Positions 35,647 to 43,830 of a stretch of DNA of 64,000 nucleotides are shown piece after piece. The stretch comes from Mycolicibacterium rutilum (GTDB taxonomy: Bacteria; Actinomycetota; Actinomycetes; Mycobacteriales; Mycobacteriaceae), in assembly GCF_900108565.1 (NCBI RefSeq), contig NZ_LT629971.1:3100001-3164000 (forward strand), read 5' to 3'. The notes below the pieces were generated by a model. That model saw only the letters and a program-made list of their open reading frames with translations, made no database searches and was not told where the DNA came from. Numbering within the stretch: the stretch's first letter is position 1; every line of letters starts with the position of its first letter. The position numbers were made by a program, and so were the translations under genes.

Positions 35647-37127
35647 CACTTCTCCTTCGGGGGCCAGTCGTTGACCGCATGGTCGAGGGCGGTCCAGAGG
35701 TGTTGTGTGGCATACGAACGCCACGGTCGCCACCGGGCGCTGCGTTCGGTCAGCGCGCGCGGGTCGTCAGCCAATCCGAGGTGCCTGGCCGCCACCCGCA
35801 CCCCGAGGTCGGTGACGGGAAACGCGTCGGGGTCGCCGAGGCCACGCATCGCGATCACCTCGGCGGTCCATGGTCCGATCCCAGGCAGTGACTGCAACTG
35901 GTTGCGTGCGGCGTCCCAGTCGCAACCCGGGTCGAGAATCACCTCACCGTCGGCGATGGCGCGGATCAACGACGTCAACGAGCGCTGCCGGGCTTTCGGG
36001 AACGCCAGGTGCCGGGGGTCGATCTCGGCGAGCTGCTCGATGGCCGGAAAGACGTGCGTCAGACCGCCGTTCGGGTCAGTGACAGCTTGTCCGTACGCCG
36101 CCGCGAGGCGTCCGGCGTGGGTGCGGGCCGCCTTCACCGAGACCTGCTGGCCCAGCACCACCCGCACTGCGAGCTCGTGTTCGTCGACGGTTCGCGGGAT
36201 CCGTTGGCCGGGGGCCTTGGCCACGAGAGCCTTCAAGTCCTGATCCGCGCTGAGCGCGTCCACGACCGCCTCGGGGTCGGCATCGAGATCGAGCAAGCGC
36301 CGGCAGCGGGCGATGGCGGTGGCCAGGTCGCGGAAGCCGTCGAGCTGGACACGGCACTGCACATGGTCGGGCTGCGGTGTGAGAGAGACGATTCCACTGC
36401 CGTACTGCAACCGCAGTGTGCGACGGTAGGCGCCGCCGCGGACCTCTTCGACGCCGGGAACCGCGCTGGCCGCGAGGTGGCCGAACAATCCCTCGAAAGC
36501 GAACGGGGTGCGCACCGGGAGGCGCAGCGCCAGGTCGCCGGCGGCGTCACTGCGGCCGAACTTCGTGCGGGCACGTTGGCGAAGGGCCGTCGGCGTCAGG
36601 TCGCATACCGCCCGCACCGTGCCGTTGAACTGTCGGATGCTGGAGAAGCCCGACGCGAACGCCACGTCACTGAACGGCAGATCGGTCGTTTCGATCAGCA
36701 CACGGGCGGTCTGCGAACGCTGCGCTCTGGCCAGCGCCAGCGGATTGGCCCCGACCTCGGCCTGAAGCAGCCGCTCCAACTGGCGCGTGGTGTACCCGAG
36801 CCGGGCGGCGAGCCCGGTGACGCCTTCGCGGTCGACGGTGCCGTCGGCGATCAGGCGCATCGCCCGGGCGACGACGTCGCCGCGGATGTTCCACTCCGGC
36901 GACCCCGGCGACGCATCGGGGCGACAGCGTTTGCACGCCCGGAAGCCGGCCTTCTGCGCCGCCGCAGCTGTCGGATAGAACCGCATGTTGCGCGCGAACG
37001 GCGGGCGAACCGGACAGCTGGGCCGACAATAGATTCGCGTGGTCAGCACGGCGGTGACGAACCACCCATCGAACCGCGAGTCCTTGGACTGAACGGCCCG
37101 GTAGCAGCGCTCGAAATCGTCGTGCAC
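35646..37127 (-). CDS. alkA: Ada-AlkA fusion: methylphosphotriester sensor and 3-methyladenine DNA glycosylase
   Basis: A 493-residue fusion of three parts. Residues 1-75 are the Ada zinc domain with Cys34, Cys38, Cys66 and Cys69 (IYCRPSCPVRPPF, FRACKRCRPD); the first pair includes the methyl acceptor. Residues 80-195 are an AraC-type DNA-binding domain (LAARLGYTTRQLERLL and FSDVAFASGFSSIRQFN). The C-terminal part is an AlkA glycosylase with helix-hairpin-helix LQSLPGIGPWTAEVIAMRGLGDPDAFPVTDLG and the catalytic aspartate in its end. It senses alkylated phosphate and activates its own operon with ogt. GTG start. Confidence 0.95.
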   Translation of the reverse strand: MHDDFERCYRAVQSKDSRFDGWFVTAVLTTRIYCRPSCPVRPPFARNMRFYPTAAAAQKAGFRACKRCRPDASPGSPEWNIRGDVVARAMRLIADGTVDREGVTGLAARLGYTTRQLERLLQAEVGANPLALARAQRSQTARVLIETTDLPFSDVAFASGFSSIRQFNGTVRAVCDLTPTALRQRARTKFGRSDAAGDLALRLPVRTPFAFEGLFGHLAASAVPGVEEVRGGAYRRTLRLQYGSGIVSLTPQPDHVQCRVQLDGFRDLATAIARCRRLLDLDADPEAVVDALSADQDLKALVAKAPGQRIPRTVDEHELAVRVVLGQQVSVKAARTHAGRLAAAYGQAVTDPNGGLTHVFPAIEQLAEIDPRHLAFPKARQRSLTSLIRAIADGEVILDPGCDWDAARNQLQSLPGIGPWTAEVIAMRGLGDPDAFPVTDLGVRVAARHLGLADDPRALTERSARWRPWRSYATQHLWTALDHAVNDWPPKEK

Positions 37128-37232
37128 GCATCAACAATTACATGCGACCTCCGACAGCACTGGCGGAAAACCGACATCGTCGTCGGCGAAGCAGGGCCGA
37201 TGAATTCCACGGCCTGGTGCAGTCTGAAGTGC

Positions 37233-37799
37233 ATGGGCAGACTCATCTATGGCTTCAACGTGTCGGTGGACGGTTACATCGCCGACGCGCAGGGCAACAT
37301 CGACTGGTCCAATCCGAGCGAGGAACTCCACCAGTACTGGAACGACTTCGAACGCCAGACCGCCCTGTCCTTCTACGGCCGGCGACTCTACGAACTCATG
37401 GCCGGCTACTGGCCGACCGCCGACCAGGCTCCGGATGCCGGCCCCTTCGTCGTCGACTATGCCCGCACGTGGCGCGACATGCCCAAGGTCGTGTTCTCGC
37501 GCACGCTGGAGTCCGTCTACTGGAACTCTCGGCTGGAACGCCGCGACCCGGTCGAGGTCGTGACGGAACTGAAGGCCGAGACCGACGGCAACTTAGAGGT
37601 GGCAGGGGCGACACTGGCCGCGCCGATCGTGCAGGCAGGGCTTGTGGACGAATACCGCATCGTGATCGCGCCGACCGCCGTCGGCGGCGGGACCCCGTTC
37701 TTTCCGCCCCTGCCGTCCTGGATCTCGATGCGCCTGTTGGAGAACCGCACCTTTCCGTGCGGCACGGTGCTGCTGCGCTACGAGGCCAAGCGCGACTGA
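37233..37799 (+). CDS. Dihydrofolate reductase-family protein (RibD C-terminal-like)
   Basis: A 188-residue protein of the RibD-C / DHFR-like family. It starts MGRLIYGFNVSVDGYIAD, has the cofactor-side segment RTWRDMPKVVFSRTLESV and the GGATLAAPIVQAGLVDEYRIVIAPTAVGGGTPFFPPL region near residues 132-165. Homologues are NADPH-dependent reductases of unknown substrate, some acting on pteridines or riboflavin precursors. The frame is open far upstream only because of high G+C; the ATG at 37233 begins the conserved part. It marks the start of the accessory block and converges on a TetR gene 3 bases away. Confidence 0.85.
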   Translation: MGRLIYGFNVSVDGYIADAQGNIDWSNPSEELHQYWNDFERQTALSFYGRRLYELMAGYWPTADQAPDAGPFVVDYARTWRDMPKVVFSRTLESVYWNSRLERRDPVEVVTELKAETDGNLEVAGATLAAPIVQAGLVDEYRIVIAPTAVGGGTPFFPPLPSWISMRLLENRTFPCGTVLLRYEAKRD

Positions 37800-37802
37800 C
37801 TG

Positions 37803-38411
37803 TTACCCGAGCGCTTCGAGATGGCGGCGGGCGAGTTGCCCGAGTTGCACGATGCCCTCGGCGATCTGGCGGGCCAGTTCGCTGGCGTCTCCGGGGATCC
37901 GGCCCTCGAGATTGCCGGTGCGCAACAGGGTGGCCAGGCCGTGCGACATCGACCATCCGGCGACGACGACGCCGGTGACATCCTGACCGGTGGGCGCATC
38001 CAGGCTGGTCCGGGCGCTGCCGTAGAGCAGTGCGAATGCCGCGTTGCGGGCCTCCATGAGCTCGGCATCATCATGGCGGTACAGATCGGGGCGAAACATC
38101 ACCTCGTAGTGCCCGGGATGCTCGATCGCGAAGACGACGTAGGCGATACCGCCGGCAACGAAGGCGTCGCGTCCGACCGCTGCCGCCCCGATGGCCTTGG
38201 CGGCCAGCCGGAATCCTTCTGTCGCGACGGCGGTGAACAGCCCTGACTTGTCGCCGAACTGGTAAGCCAGCGCCGCGTGGGTCACTCCGGCGCGCCGCGC
38301 CACCTCCCGCATGCTGACCCCCGCGGCCCCGACCCGTCGCACCTCCCCGATAGCCGCCTCGATCGCCGCCTGCCGCAGGTTGCCGTGGTGATAGGAGCGC
38401 GAGTTCGCCAC
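37803..38411 (-). CDS. TetR-family transcriptional regulator
   Basis: A 202-residue regulator. The DNA-binding domain runs NLRQAAIEAAIGEVRRVGAAGVSMREVARRAGVTHAALAYQFGDKSGLFTAV (residues 10-60), with the helix-turn-helix in the middle. The C-terminal domain belongs to the TetR_C_33-like group (IEHPGHYEVMFRPDLYRHDD). A GTG at 38411 is chosen because it gives the usual N-terminal arm (ANSRSYHHGNLR). Two copies of CTGACCAnTGnTAAGT lie in the 84-base gap to the divergent FAD oxidoreductase gene and are its likely operators. Confidence 0.9.
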   Translation of the reverse strand: MANSRSYHHGNLRQAAIEAAIGEVRRVGAAGVSMREVARRAGVTHAALAYQFGDKSGLFTAVATEGFRLAAKAIGAAAVGRDAFVAGGIAYVVFAIEHPGHYEVMFRPDLYRHDDAELMEARNAAFALLYGSARTSLDAPTGQDVTGVVVAGWSMSHGLATLLRTGNLEGRIPGDASELARQIAEGIVQLGQLARRHLEALG

Positions 38412-38432
38412 GGTGGGAGCGTAGACCAGAAT

Positions 38433-38482
38433 CTGACCATTGATAAGTTCGACACGATCCGTCAAACTGACCACTGGTAAGT
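38433..38482. promoter_or_regulatory. Paired operators CTGACCAnTGnTAAGT
   Basis: CTGACCATTGATAAGT (38433-38448) and CTGACCACTGGTAAGT (38467-38482) match at 14 of 16 positions and are 34 bases apart start to start. Each core is itself partly palindromic (TGACCA-N-TGRTAA). They lie between divergent tetR and the FAD oxidoreductase gene. Confidence 0.7.
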
Positions 38483-38495
38483 CTGCGGAGAAGGG

Positions 38496-39995
38496 GTGGT
38501 GGAGACGTTCGACGTCGTGATTGTCGGCGCGCGGTGCGCGGGCTCCCCGCTGGCGGCCATGCTCGCGCGGCGAGGCATGAGCGTGTGCCTGGTGGACAAG
38601 GCGCGGTTCCCCTCGGAGACGCCGTCGACGCATGTGATCCAGCCCTGCGGTGTCGCTGTTCTCGACCGCATCGGCGCGCTGGACCCGGTGTTGGCCGCCG
38701 GCACTGTGCCGATCGATCGCCTCACGCTGGTCAACGAGGGCGTGCGTATCGACGCCGAACTCGATCCCGACGTGTTCGCGCAGCCGGGGATGTGCGTGCG
38801 CCGAGTGACCCTCGACGCGGTGCTGGTCGACGCCGCCGCGGCCGCGGGCGCCGACGTGCGGAGCGGCGTCAAGGTGACCGGTCTGCTGACCGATGGCGGG
38901 CGGGTCGCCGGCGTCGAGACGGCGACGGGGCCCATCCGCGCGCGTCTGGTCGTCGGCGCGGACGGCCGGCAGTCGCGTGTGGCCGGCGCCGCCGACGCGC
39001 ACGAGTACCTGGTCACCCCGGCCGGCCGCCTGCCGACCTGGGCCTACTTCGACGGTGTCGCCGAGCGCGAGGGCCGCCTGCGACTGGCGCGCATCGGCGA
39101 GTACGGCTTCCTGGCCAGCCCGACCGATTCCGGTCTCTACATGGCCTGTATCGCCCGCGGCGCCAATGCCGTGCGCGATACGACCTTCGATGCCGGCATC
39201 GCCCGCTGGCCCGAACTCGCCGACGTCCTGGCCGGTGCCCGACAGGTTGGACCGGTCCGGGTCATGACCAAGTGGCACGGCTACTTTCGTCGCGCCGCGG
39301 GACCCGGCTGGGTCCTCGTCGGCGATGCCGGGCACTTCAAGGACTTCACGCCCGCGCAAGGCATCGCCGACGCGCTCCGGCAGGCCGAGCGTCTTGCCGA
39401 GACCCTGCCCGACGACTTGACCGACCAACAGGCCGTGGACACAGCCACTCATCGTTACTGGCGGTGGCGTCACCACGATGCGCACGCGATGTACTGGTTC
39501 GCCACCGACATGGGCAAGCCCGGACCGCCGACCCCGCTGGTCACCCAGGTGCTTCGCGACATCGCCGCGGACCCGGACGCGACGACGACGCTGCTGCGGG
39601 TCCTCAACCACGAGGTCAGCCCCGGGCGGCTGCTCACCCCGCGGCGACTGGTCACCGCTGCCGCGCGAACGCTGCGCGATCGTCCCGACCAGATCGGTGC
39701 AACGAGCAAGGAGATCGCGACCGCGATCCGCGATCAGGTGAGCCGAACACGGGCCGGCCGAAACCTCACGCAATCGTTTCGGAAGGCTAACGATTGGGCC
39801 GCCCGGCGGCGTCGCGGCCGGCGCGCCGGCCGCGGACGTGGTGGCCTGGAACGCGATGTGGACTCGCACACTTTTCCTCGTTCCCACCGCCGTGACGGCG
39901 TGCTCACTGCTCGTCGTGCCTTCCGCCGGCGCCGCCCCGGCAGCCGACGCCCAGGGCTACGTCGACTCGACCGCCCGGTGCGCCCCTCCCAGTGA
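38496..39995 (+). CDS. FAD-dependent oxidoreductase (geranylgeranyl reductase / halogenase-like)
   Basis: A flavoprotein monooxygenase-type enzyme. The N-terminal dinucleotide motif is VVIVGARCAGSPLAAMLARRG, followed by the DG motif VVGADGRQSRVA near residue 152 and the GD motif VLVGDAGHFKDFTPAQGIADAL near residue 273, so FAD binding is intact. Substrate unknown. The frame runs to residue 499, but after about residue 435 it turns into arginine-rich sequence that looks like out-of-frame high-G+C DNA and overlaps the exported protein gene. The natural stop may therefore have been lost. GTG start with GGAGAAGGG before it. Confidence 0.85.
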   Translation: MVETFDVVIVGARCAGSPLAAMLARRGMSVCLVDKARFPSETPSTHVIQPCGVAVLDRIGALDPVLAAGTVPIDRLTLVNEGVRIDAELDPDVFAQPGMCVRRVTLDAVLVDAAAAAGADVRSGVKVTGLLTDGGRVAGVETATGPIRARLVVGADGRQSRVAGAADAHEYLVTPAGRLPTWAYFDGVAEREGRLRLARIGEYGFLASPTDSGLYMACIARGANAVRDTTFDAGIARWPELADVLAGARQVGPVRVMTKWHGYFRRAAGPGWVLVGDAGHFKDFTPAQGIADALRQAERLAETLPDDLTDQQAVDTATHRYWRWRHHDAHAMYWFATDMGKPGPPTPLVTQVLRDIAADPDATTTLLRVLNHEVSPGRLLTPRRLVTAAARTLRDRPDQIGATSKEIATAIRDQVSRTRAGRNLTQSFRKANDWAARRRRGRRAGRGRGGLERDVDSHTFPRSHRRDGVLTARRAFRRRRPGSRRPGLRRLDRPVRPSQ

Positions 39996-40344
39996 CGTGG
40001 TCGTCTTCGGCAGCACGGCGGGCTCGCGGGTGGCGATCTGCGAATCGGCTGACGGCGACTACGAGTATCGCGGGGTTCGGCTTCGCGACGGTGCCCGATT
40101 GATCCTGCCCGCAACACAATCCGCCGACGGGTTCACCGCTGAGAACGACGGGATCACCTACACCGTGACCGACAGCGCCCTGACGGTCAGCGACGGTGCG
40201 CGCGTCATCCGCGAAGAGCCGATGGTGGACTTTCACGGAACCGAGTCCATCGGCTCGTCGGGCGCGTCCCCGCCACCCGCGTCATCCCCGACGCCCTCGA
40301 CGCCCTTGCCGCCGCCGCTGCCCGCCGAAGTCGGCGGGAGTTGA
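39856..40344 (+). CDS. Small exported protein of unknown function
   Basis: A 162-residue protein with a clear signal peptide (MWTRTLFLVPTAVTACSLLVVPSAGAAPA, cleavage near residue 29) and two cysteines in the mature part (ARCAPPSD and VAICESADGD). The middle looks like a small beta-rich domain (YRGVRLRDGARLILPATQSADGFTAENDGITYTVTDSALTVSD) and the end is proline/serine-rich. This layout is common among mycobacterial secreted proteins. A GTG at 39838 is an alternative start. It overlaps the FAD oxidoreductase frame by 140 bases and the convergent tetR by 112 bases. Confidence 0.75.
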   Translation: MWTRTLFLVPTAVTACSLLVVPSAGAAPAADAQGYVDSTARCAPPSDVVVFGSTAGSRVAICESADGDYEYRGVRLRDGARLILPATQSADGFTAENDGITYTVTDSALTVSDGARVIREEPMVDFHGTESIGSSGASPPPASSPTPSTPLPPPLPAEVGGS

Positions 40345-41006
40345 CCGGATTCTCCGTTGAGGCGCGTTCGCGCGACGGCGGCCGCACCGTCGCCGGTGAT
40401 CAACCACAGCGTGGTCAGCTGAGCGATCAGCTCGTCGACGGTGATCGCCGCGGTGCCGTCGACGAACGCCAGGATCGCGTCGGCGGTGCCGCCGACCACG
40501 AACGCCGGCGCGATCAGTGCCAGCGGGTCGTGTTTGAGCTCCACGCCGTGCACCGCACGCGCATGCTCGATGAGCACCCCGGTCAGGCTGCGCATCACCG
40601 CGACCCGGTGCGCCCGCAACCCGGGAGTGGCGGCCACGCCACCCAGCAGGACCTTGGCCCGGCGCGGGTCGTCGACGAGGCTGTGCACCAGCACCTGAAC
40701 GCCGGCAAACGCTTGCTGCTCAAGGGGTTTGGCCGCCACTTCGGCAACGGCCGCCACCGTCGCGTCCCGCACGGCCGCGGCGACGTCGTCGATCACCGCT
40801 TCGGCGACCGCGTCGACCTCGCCGAAACTCTCGTAGAAATAGCGCTTGTTCAGGCCGGCATCGGCGCACAGCCGCTCGACGGTGACGTCTCGCCACTCGT
40901 CGCGACCCATGATGTCGAGGGCGGCCTCGAGCAGTCGCGCCCGGCGTTGCTGCTGCCGCTCCGCACCGGAAACACCGCCGTAGCTGCGCGGTGAGGACGA
41001 GCCCAT
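40233..41006 (-). CDS. TetR-family transcriptional regulator
   Basis: A 257-residue regulator. The helix-turn-helix lies in RDVTVERLCADAGLNKRYFYESFGEVDAVAEAV (residues 38-70). The last 35 residues (from about SGQLPPTSAG) are low-complexity Gly/Pro/Asp and are coded opposite the exported protein gene, so the protein may have been lengthened by loss of an earlier stop. The ATG at 41006 is preferred over an upstream GTG/ATG extension to 41051. It is divergent to the P450 gene with an 81-base gap; the same pairing of a TetR gene with cyp136 is seen at Rv3058c-Rv3059 of M. tuberculosis. Confidence 0.88.
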   Translation of the reverse strand: MGSSSPRSYGGVSGAERQQQRRARLLEAALDIMGRDEWRDVTVERLCADAGLNKRYFYESFGEVDAVAEAVIDDVAAAVRDATVAAVAEVAAKPLEQQAFAGVQVLVHSLVDDPRRAKVLLGGVAATPGLRAHRVAVMRSLTGVLIEHARAVHGVELKHDPLALIAPAFVVGGTADAILAFVDGTAAITVDELIAQLTTLWLITGDGAAAVARTRLNGESGQLPPTSAGSGGGKGVEGVGDDAGGGDAPDEPMDSVP

Positions 41007-41087
41007 CGCTCGATCGTCGCACCATTGACAACGCTTCGACAAAACTGGCACGGTTACGTACCAGATAGTCGACGAAGGGATCGGTCG

Positions 41088-42530
41088 ATGCTCAACCTCC
41101 TGGACCCGCCGACCTCACTGACCGAGGCGCGACAACGGCTCCAGGGCATCGGCGCGACGGTCAACGACCGCTGGCCCACCCGCGACCGTCCGCTGGCGGT
41201 GCCGCCCGCCGGATCCGGGCTGCGGCCGGTGATGGGCAACTACGGCATGCCCTACCTCGGCCACGTCCTGTCCACCCTCGTCGACCCGCTGGAGTTCGCG
41301 CGGCGCCGGTACGCCAGGTACGGCCCGGTGTCGTGGGCCGGCGGCGTGGGTTTCCGCGTCGTCGCGCTGCTGGGACCCGAAGCGCTGGAAGCGGCGTGGG
41401 TCAACCGCGACAAGGCGCTGTCGAGCACCCGCGGGTGGCAACCGGTGATCGGTCCGTTCTTCCACCGCGGCATCATGCTGCTGGACTTCGAGGAGCATCG
41501 CGACCACCGGCGCATCATGCAGCGGGCGTTCACGCGCACGGCGCTGAACACCTATCTCGCCGACACCGCCGACGGCGTCGACCGCGCGCTCGCGAAATGG
41601 CGTGGCGCCGATCGCTTCCCGATGTATCCGTCGATCAAACAGCTGCTGCTGCAACAGGCCGCCGAGGTGTTCGTCGGCACCGAACTCGGGGTGGAGTCCG
41701 ACCAACGCATCGAGGACTTCCACCACACCGTGCACGGTGGCCAGGCAATCGTCCGCGCGGACGTGCCCGGCGGCACGTGGGCGCGCGGACTGCGGGCCCG
41801 CGAACGCCTGGAGCGGTATTTCGGCGACCAGATCGCGCAGCGTCGCCGCGCCGACGGCACCGACCTGTTCTCGATGTTGTGCCGCAGCGAATCCGAAGAC
41901 GGACAACGCTTCACCGACGCCGACATCGTCAACCACATGATCTTCCTGTTGATGGCCGCCCACGACACCACAGCCATCGCACTGTCGATGCTGGCCTACG
42001 AGCTAGGACGAAACACCAAGTGGCAGGACGCTCTTCGCGAGGAGGCGGTCGCCCGACCGATCGAGTCGCCCACCCTTGACGACCTCGAGGACTACCGGAT
42101 GCTCGACGCCGCGTTCAAGGAAGTGCTGCGGATGTATGCGCCCGCCGGCACGCTGTTCCGTCAGGCCATCCGCGACACCGAAATCTGCGGTCACTTCATC
42201 CCGCGCAAGAGCCAGATCGCGATCAGCGTGCACGCCTCGATGCGGCTGTCGGATTGGTGGCCTGACCCCGACACCTTCGACCCGTCCCGGTTCACCGACG
42301 CCGCGAACCGGGCGGCGGTCAACCGGTACGCGTTCGCGCCCTTCGGGGGTGGTGCGCACAAGTGCATCGGCCAGCAGTTCGCCGACATGACGGTCAAGAC
42401 GGTCATGCACAAACTTCTGCGCGGCTTCCGGTGGACGGTGCCCGACGGTTACCGCGTCCCGCTCACCTGGGGGACCGGGCCCACGCCGGCCGACGATCTG
42501 CCGATCCACCTGGAACTCCTCGATACGTAG
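41088..42530 (+). CDS. Cytochrome P450, CYP136-like
   Basis: Haem monooxygenase of 480 residues. Helix I motif AAHDTTAIA, the EXXR motif in KEVLRMYAP, and the haem loop FAPFGGGAHKCIGQQFADM with ligand Cys426 are complete. Segments such as QPVIGPFFHRGIMLLDFEEHRDHRRIMQ and SDADIVNHMIFL-type helices resemble CYP136 of M. tuberculosis as I recall it. Substrate unknown; CYP136 relatives have been linked to steroid- or terpene-like ligands. GAAGGGA precedes the ATG. The two following genes (56-base gap, then 4-base overlap) are probably in one operon. Confidence 0.9.
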   Translation: MLNLLDPPTSLTEARQRLQGIGATVNDRWPTRDRPLAVPPAGSGLRPVMGNYGMPYLGHVLSTLVDPLEFARRRYARYGPVSWAGGVGFRVVALLGPEALEAAWVNRDKALSSTRGWQPVIGPFFHRGIMLLDFEEHRDHRRIMQRAFTRTALNTYLADTADGVDRALAKWRGADRFPMYPSIKQLLLQQAAEVFVGTELGVESDQRIEDFHHTVHGGQAIVRADVPGGTWARGLRARERLERYFGDQIAQRRRADGTDLFSMLCRSESEDGQRFTDADIVNHMIFLLMAAHDTTAIALSMLAYELGRNTKWQDALREEAVARPIESPTLDDLEDYRMLDAAFKEVLRMYAPAGTLFRQAIRDTEICGHFIPRKSQIAISVHASMRLSDWWPDPDTFDPSRFTDAANRAAVNRYAFAPFGGGAHKCIGQQFADMTVKTVMHKLLRGFRWTVPDGYRVPLTWGTGPTPADDLPIHLELLDT

Positions 42531-42586
42531 CACGGCCGCCACGGTGGCGCCTATGGTGATCGCACACTTCATTGAAGGAGGACGAC

Positions 42587-42955
42587 GTGGCGGAGTCCGT
42601 CGAGACCTTGATGCGGTCCAACCTGCTGGAGGTCTTCAACGAGCGCGATGAAAGCAAGCGGCGCGCCGCCATCGACCGCACCTACGCCGACGACGTCCGC
42701 TGGACCGACTCGGACGGCGTCACCACCGGCAAGGAAGCGTTGGAAGCGAAGTGCGTCGCACTGCAAAACGCGCTCGGCGCACAGCAATTCGTCGCTGACG
42801 GTCCGGTGCATGAATTGCCCGGCTTCGGTCACCTGGCGTGGCGACTCGTCGACCCCGCCGACGGCGAACCGAGAATGACGGGTTTCGACGTCGCAATCGT
42901 CGCCGATGGACTGATCACCGATCTGTTCACCGTGCTGATCCCGCCCACCTCTTGA
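42587..42955 (+). CDS. SnoaL/NTF2-like protein
   Basis: A 122-residue cone-shaped alpha+beta barrel protein of the NTF2-like superfamily. The pattern is two N-terminal helices (LMRSNLLEVFNERDESKRRAAIDRTYADDVRWTDSDG) followed by antiparallel strands ending in FDVAIVADGLITDLFTVL. The family includes SnoaL cyclases, ketosteroid isomerase and limonene epoxide hydrolase, and many ligand-binding proteins without known activity. The GTG at 42587 lies 6 bases after GGAGG, which decides the start. Neighbouring P450 and alpha/beta hydrolase suggest a role in handling an oxidised small molecule. Confidence 0.85.
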   Translation: MAESVETLMRSNLLEVFNERDESKRRAAIDRTYADDVRWTDSDGVTTGKEALEAKCVALQNALGAQQFVADGPVHELPGFGHLAWRLVDPADGEPRMTGFDVAIVADGLITDLFTVLIPPTS

Positions 42956-43830
42956 CCGCTCACCCGACGCGCTTTCGGTACGTCACGGTCGACGGCCGGG
43001 AGGTCTTCTACCGTGAGGCCGGCCCGCCCGACGCGCCGGCCGTGCTGCTGCTGCACGGCTTCCCGTCATCGTCGCGGATGTGGCAGCCGCTGATCGACCG
43101 GCTCGCCGATCGTTGGCACCTGATCGCTCCCGATTATCCTGGCTTCGGGCACAGCGAAGCGCCGCCCACCACCGAGTTCGACTACACCTTCGACCACATC
43201 GCCGACATCGTCGAGCTCTTCACCGACCGGCTCGGCCTGGACCGCTACACCCTCGTCATGCAGGACTACGGCGGACCCGTCGGCATGCGCCTCGCGACGC
43301 GCGATCCCGAGCGGGTGCGGGCCCTGATCGTGCAGAACGCCGTCTGTCACGAGGACGGCCTCGGTCCGCTGTGGGATACCCGAAAAGCGTTCTGGGCCGA
43401 CCGATCTCGCTACGAGGCTGAGTTGCGGGAGAACTTCTTCTCCTACCACGCCACCCGCCTGCGCCACGTCGGCCACAGCCCCGACGCAGAGCGCTACGAC
43501 CCCGATCTGTGGACCGACGAGCTGGCGTTCCTCGACCGGCCCGGACAGCGCGACATCCAAACCGACCTGTTCTACGACTACCGCACCAACGTCGCGAGCT
43601 ACCCGACCTGGCAGCGATGGCTTCGCGACAACCAGCCGCCCCTGCTCGTCGTGTGGGGCCGCTACGACCCGTCGTTCCAAGCGGCCGAGGCCGACGCGTA
43701 CCGCCGCGACGTGCCCACCGCCGAGGTCCACGTCATCGACGCCGGGCACTTCGCGCTCGACGAGGCACCCGGGGTCGTCGCCGACTTGTGCCGCGGCTTC
43801 CTCGAGCGGAGCGCTACGGACCGAACATGA
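42952..43830 (+). CDS. Alpha/beta hydrolase, epoxide hydrolase / haloalkane dehalogenase-like
   Basis: A 292-residue hydrolase. The oxyanion motif HGFPSSSRMW starts at His35, the nucleophile is Asp105 in the elbow MQDYGGPVG rather than serine, and Asp239 (GRYDPSF) with His266 (DAGHFAL) complete the triad. An aspartate nucleophile with QDYGGP is characteristic of epoxide hydrolases and dehalogenases. The TTG at 42952 overlaps the preceding stop (TTGA), consistent with translational coupling. It overlaps the convergent tetR by 17 bases. Confidence 0.88.
   Translation: MTAHPTRFRYVTVDGREVFYREAGPPDAPAVLLLHGFPSSSRMWQPLIDRLADRWHLIAPDYPGFGHSEAPPTTEFDYTFDHIADIVELFTDRLGLDRYTLVMQDYGGPVGMRLATRDPERVRALIVQNAVCHEDGLGPLWDTRKAFWADRSRYEAELRENFFSYHATRLRHVGHSPDAERYDPDLWTDELAFLDRPGQRDIQTDLFYDYRTNVASYPTWQRWLRDNQPPLLVVWGRYDPSFQAAEADAYRRDVPTAEVHVIDAGHFALDEAPGVVADLCRGFLERSATDRT

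Noticed and set aside
36009..37232. Long N-terminal extension of the DHFR-like gene
   Set aside because: It is antisense to ada-alkA and has the composition of a shadow frame; the family start is at 37233.
38412..39887. Long N-terminal extension of the tetR at 37803-38411
   Set aside because: Antisense to the FAD oxidoreductase and through its operator region; the TetR domain starts at 38411.
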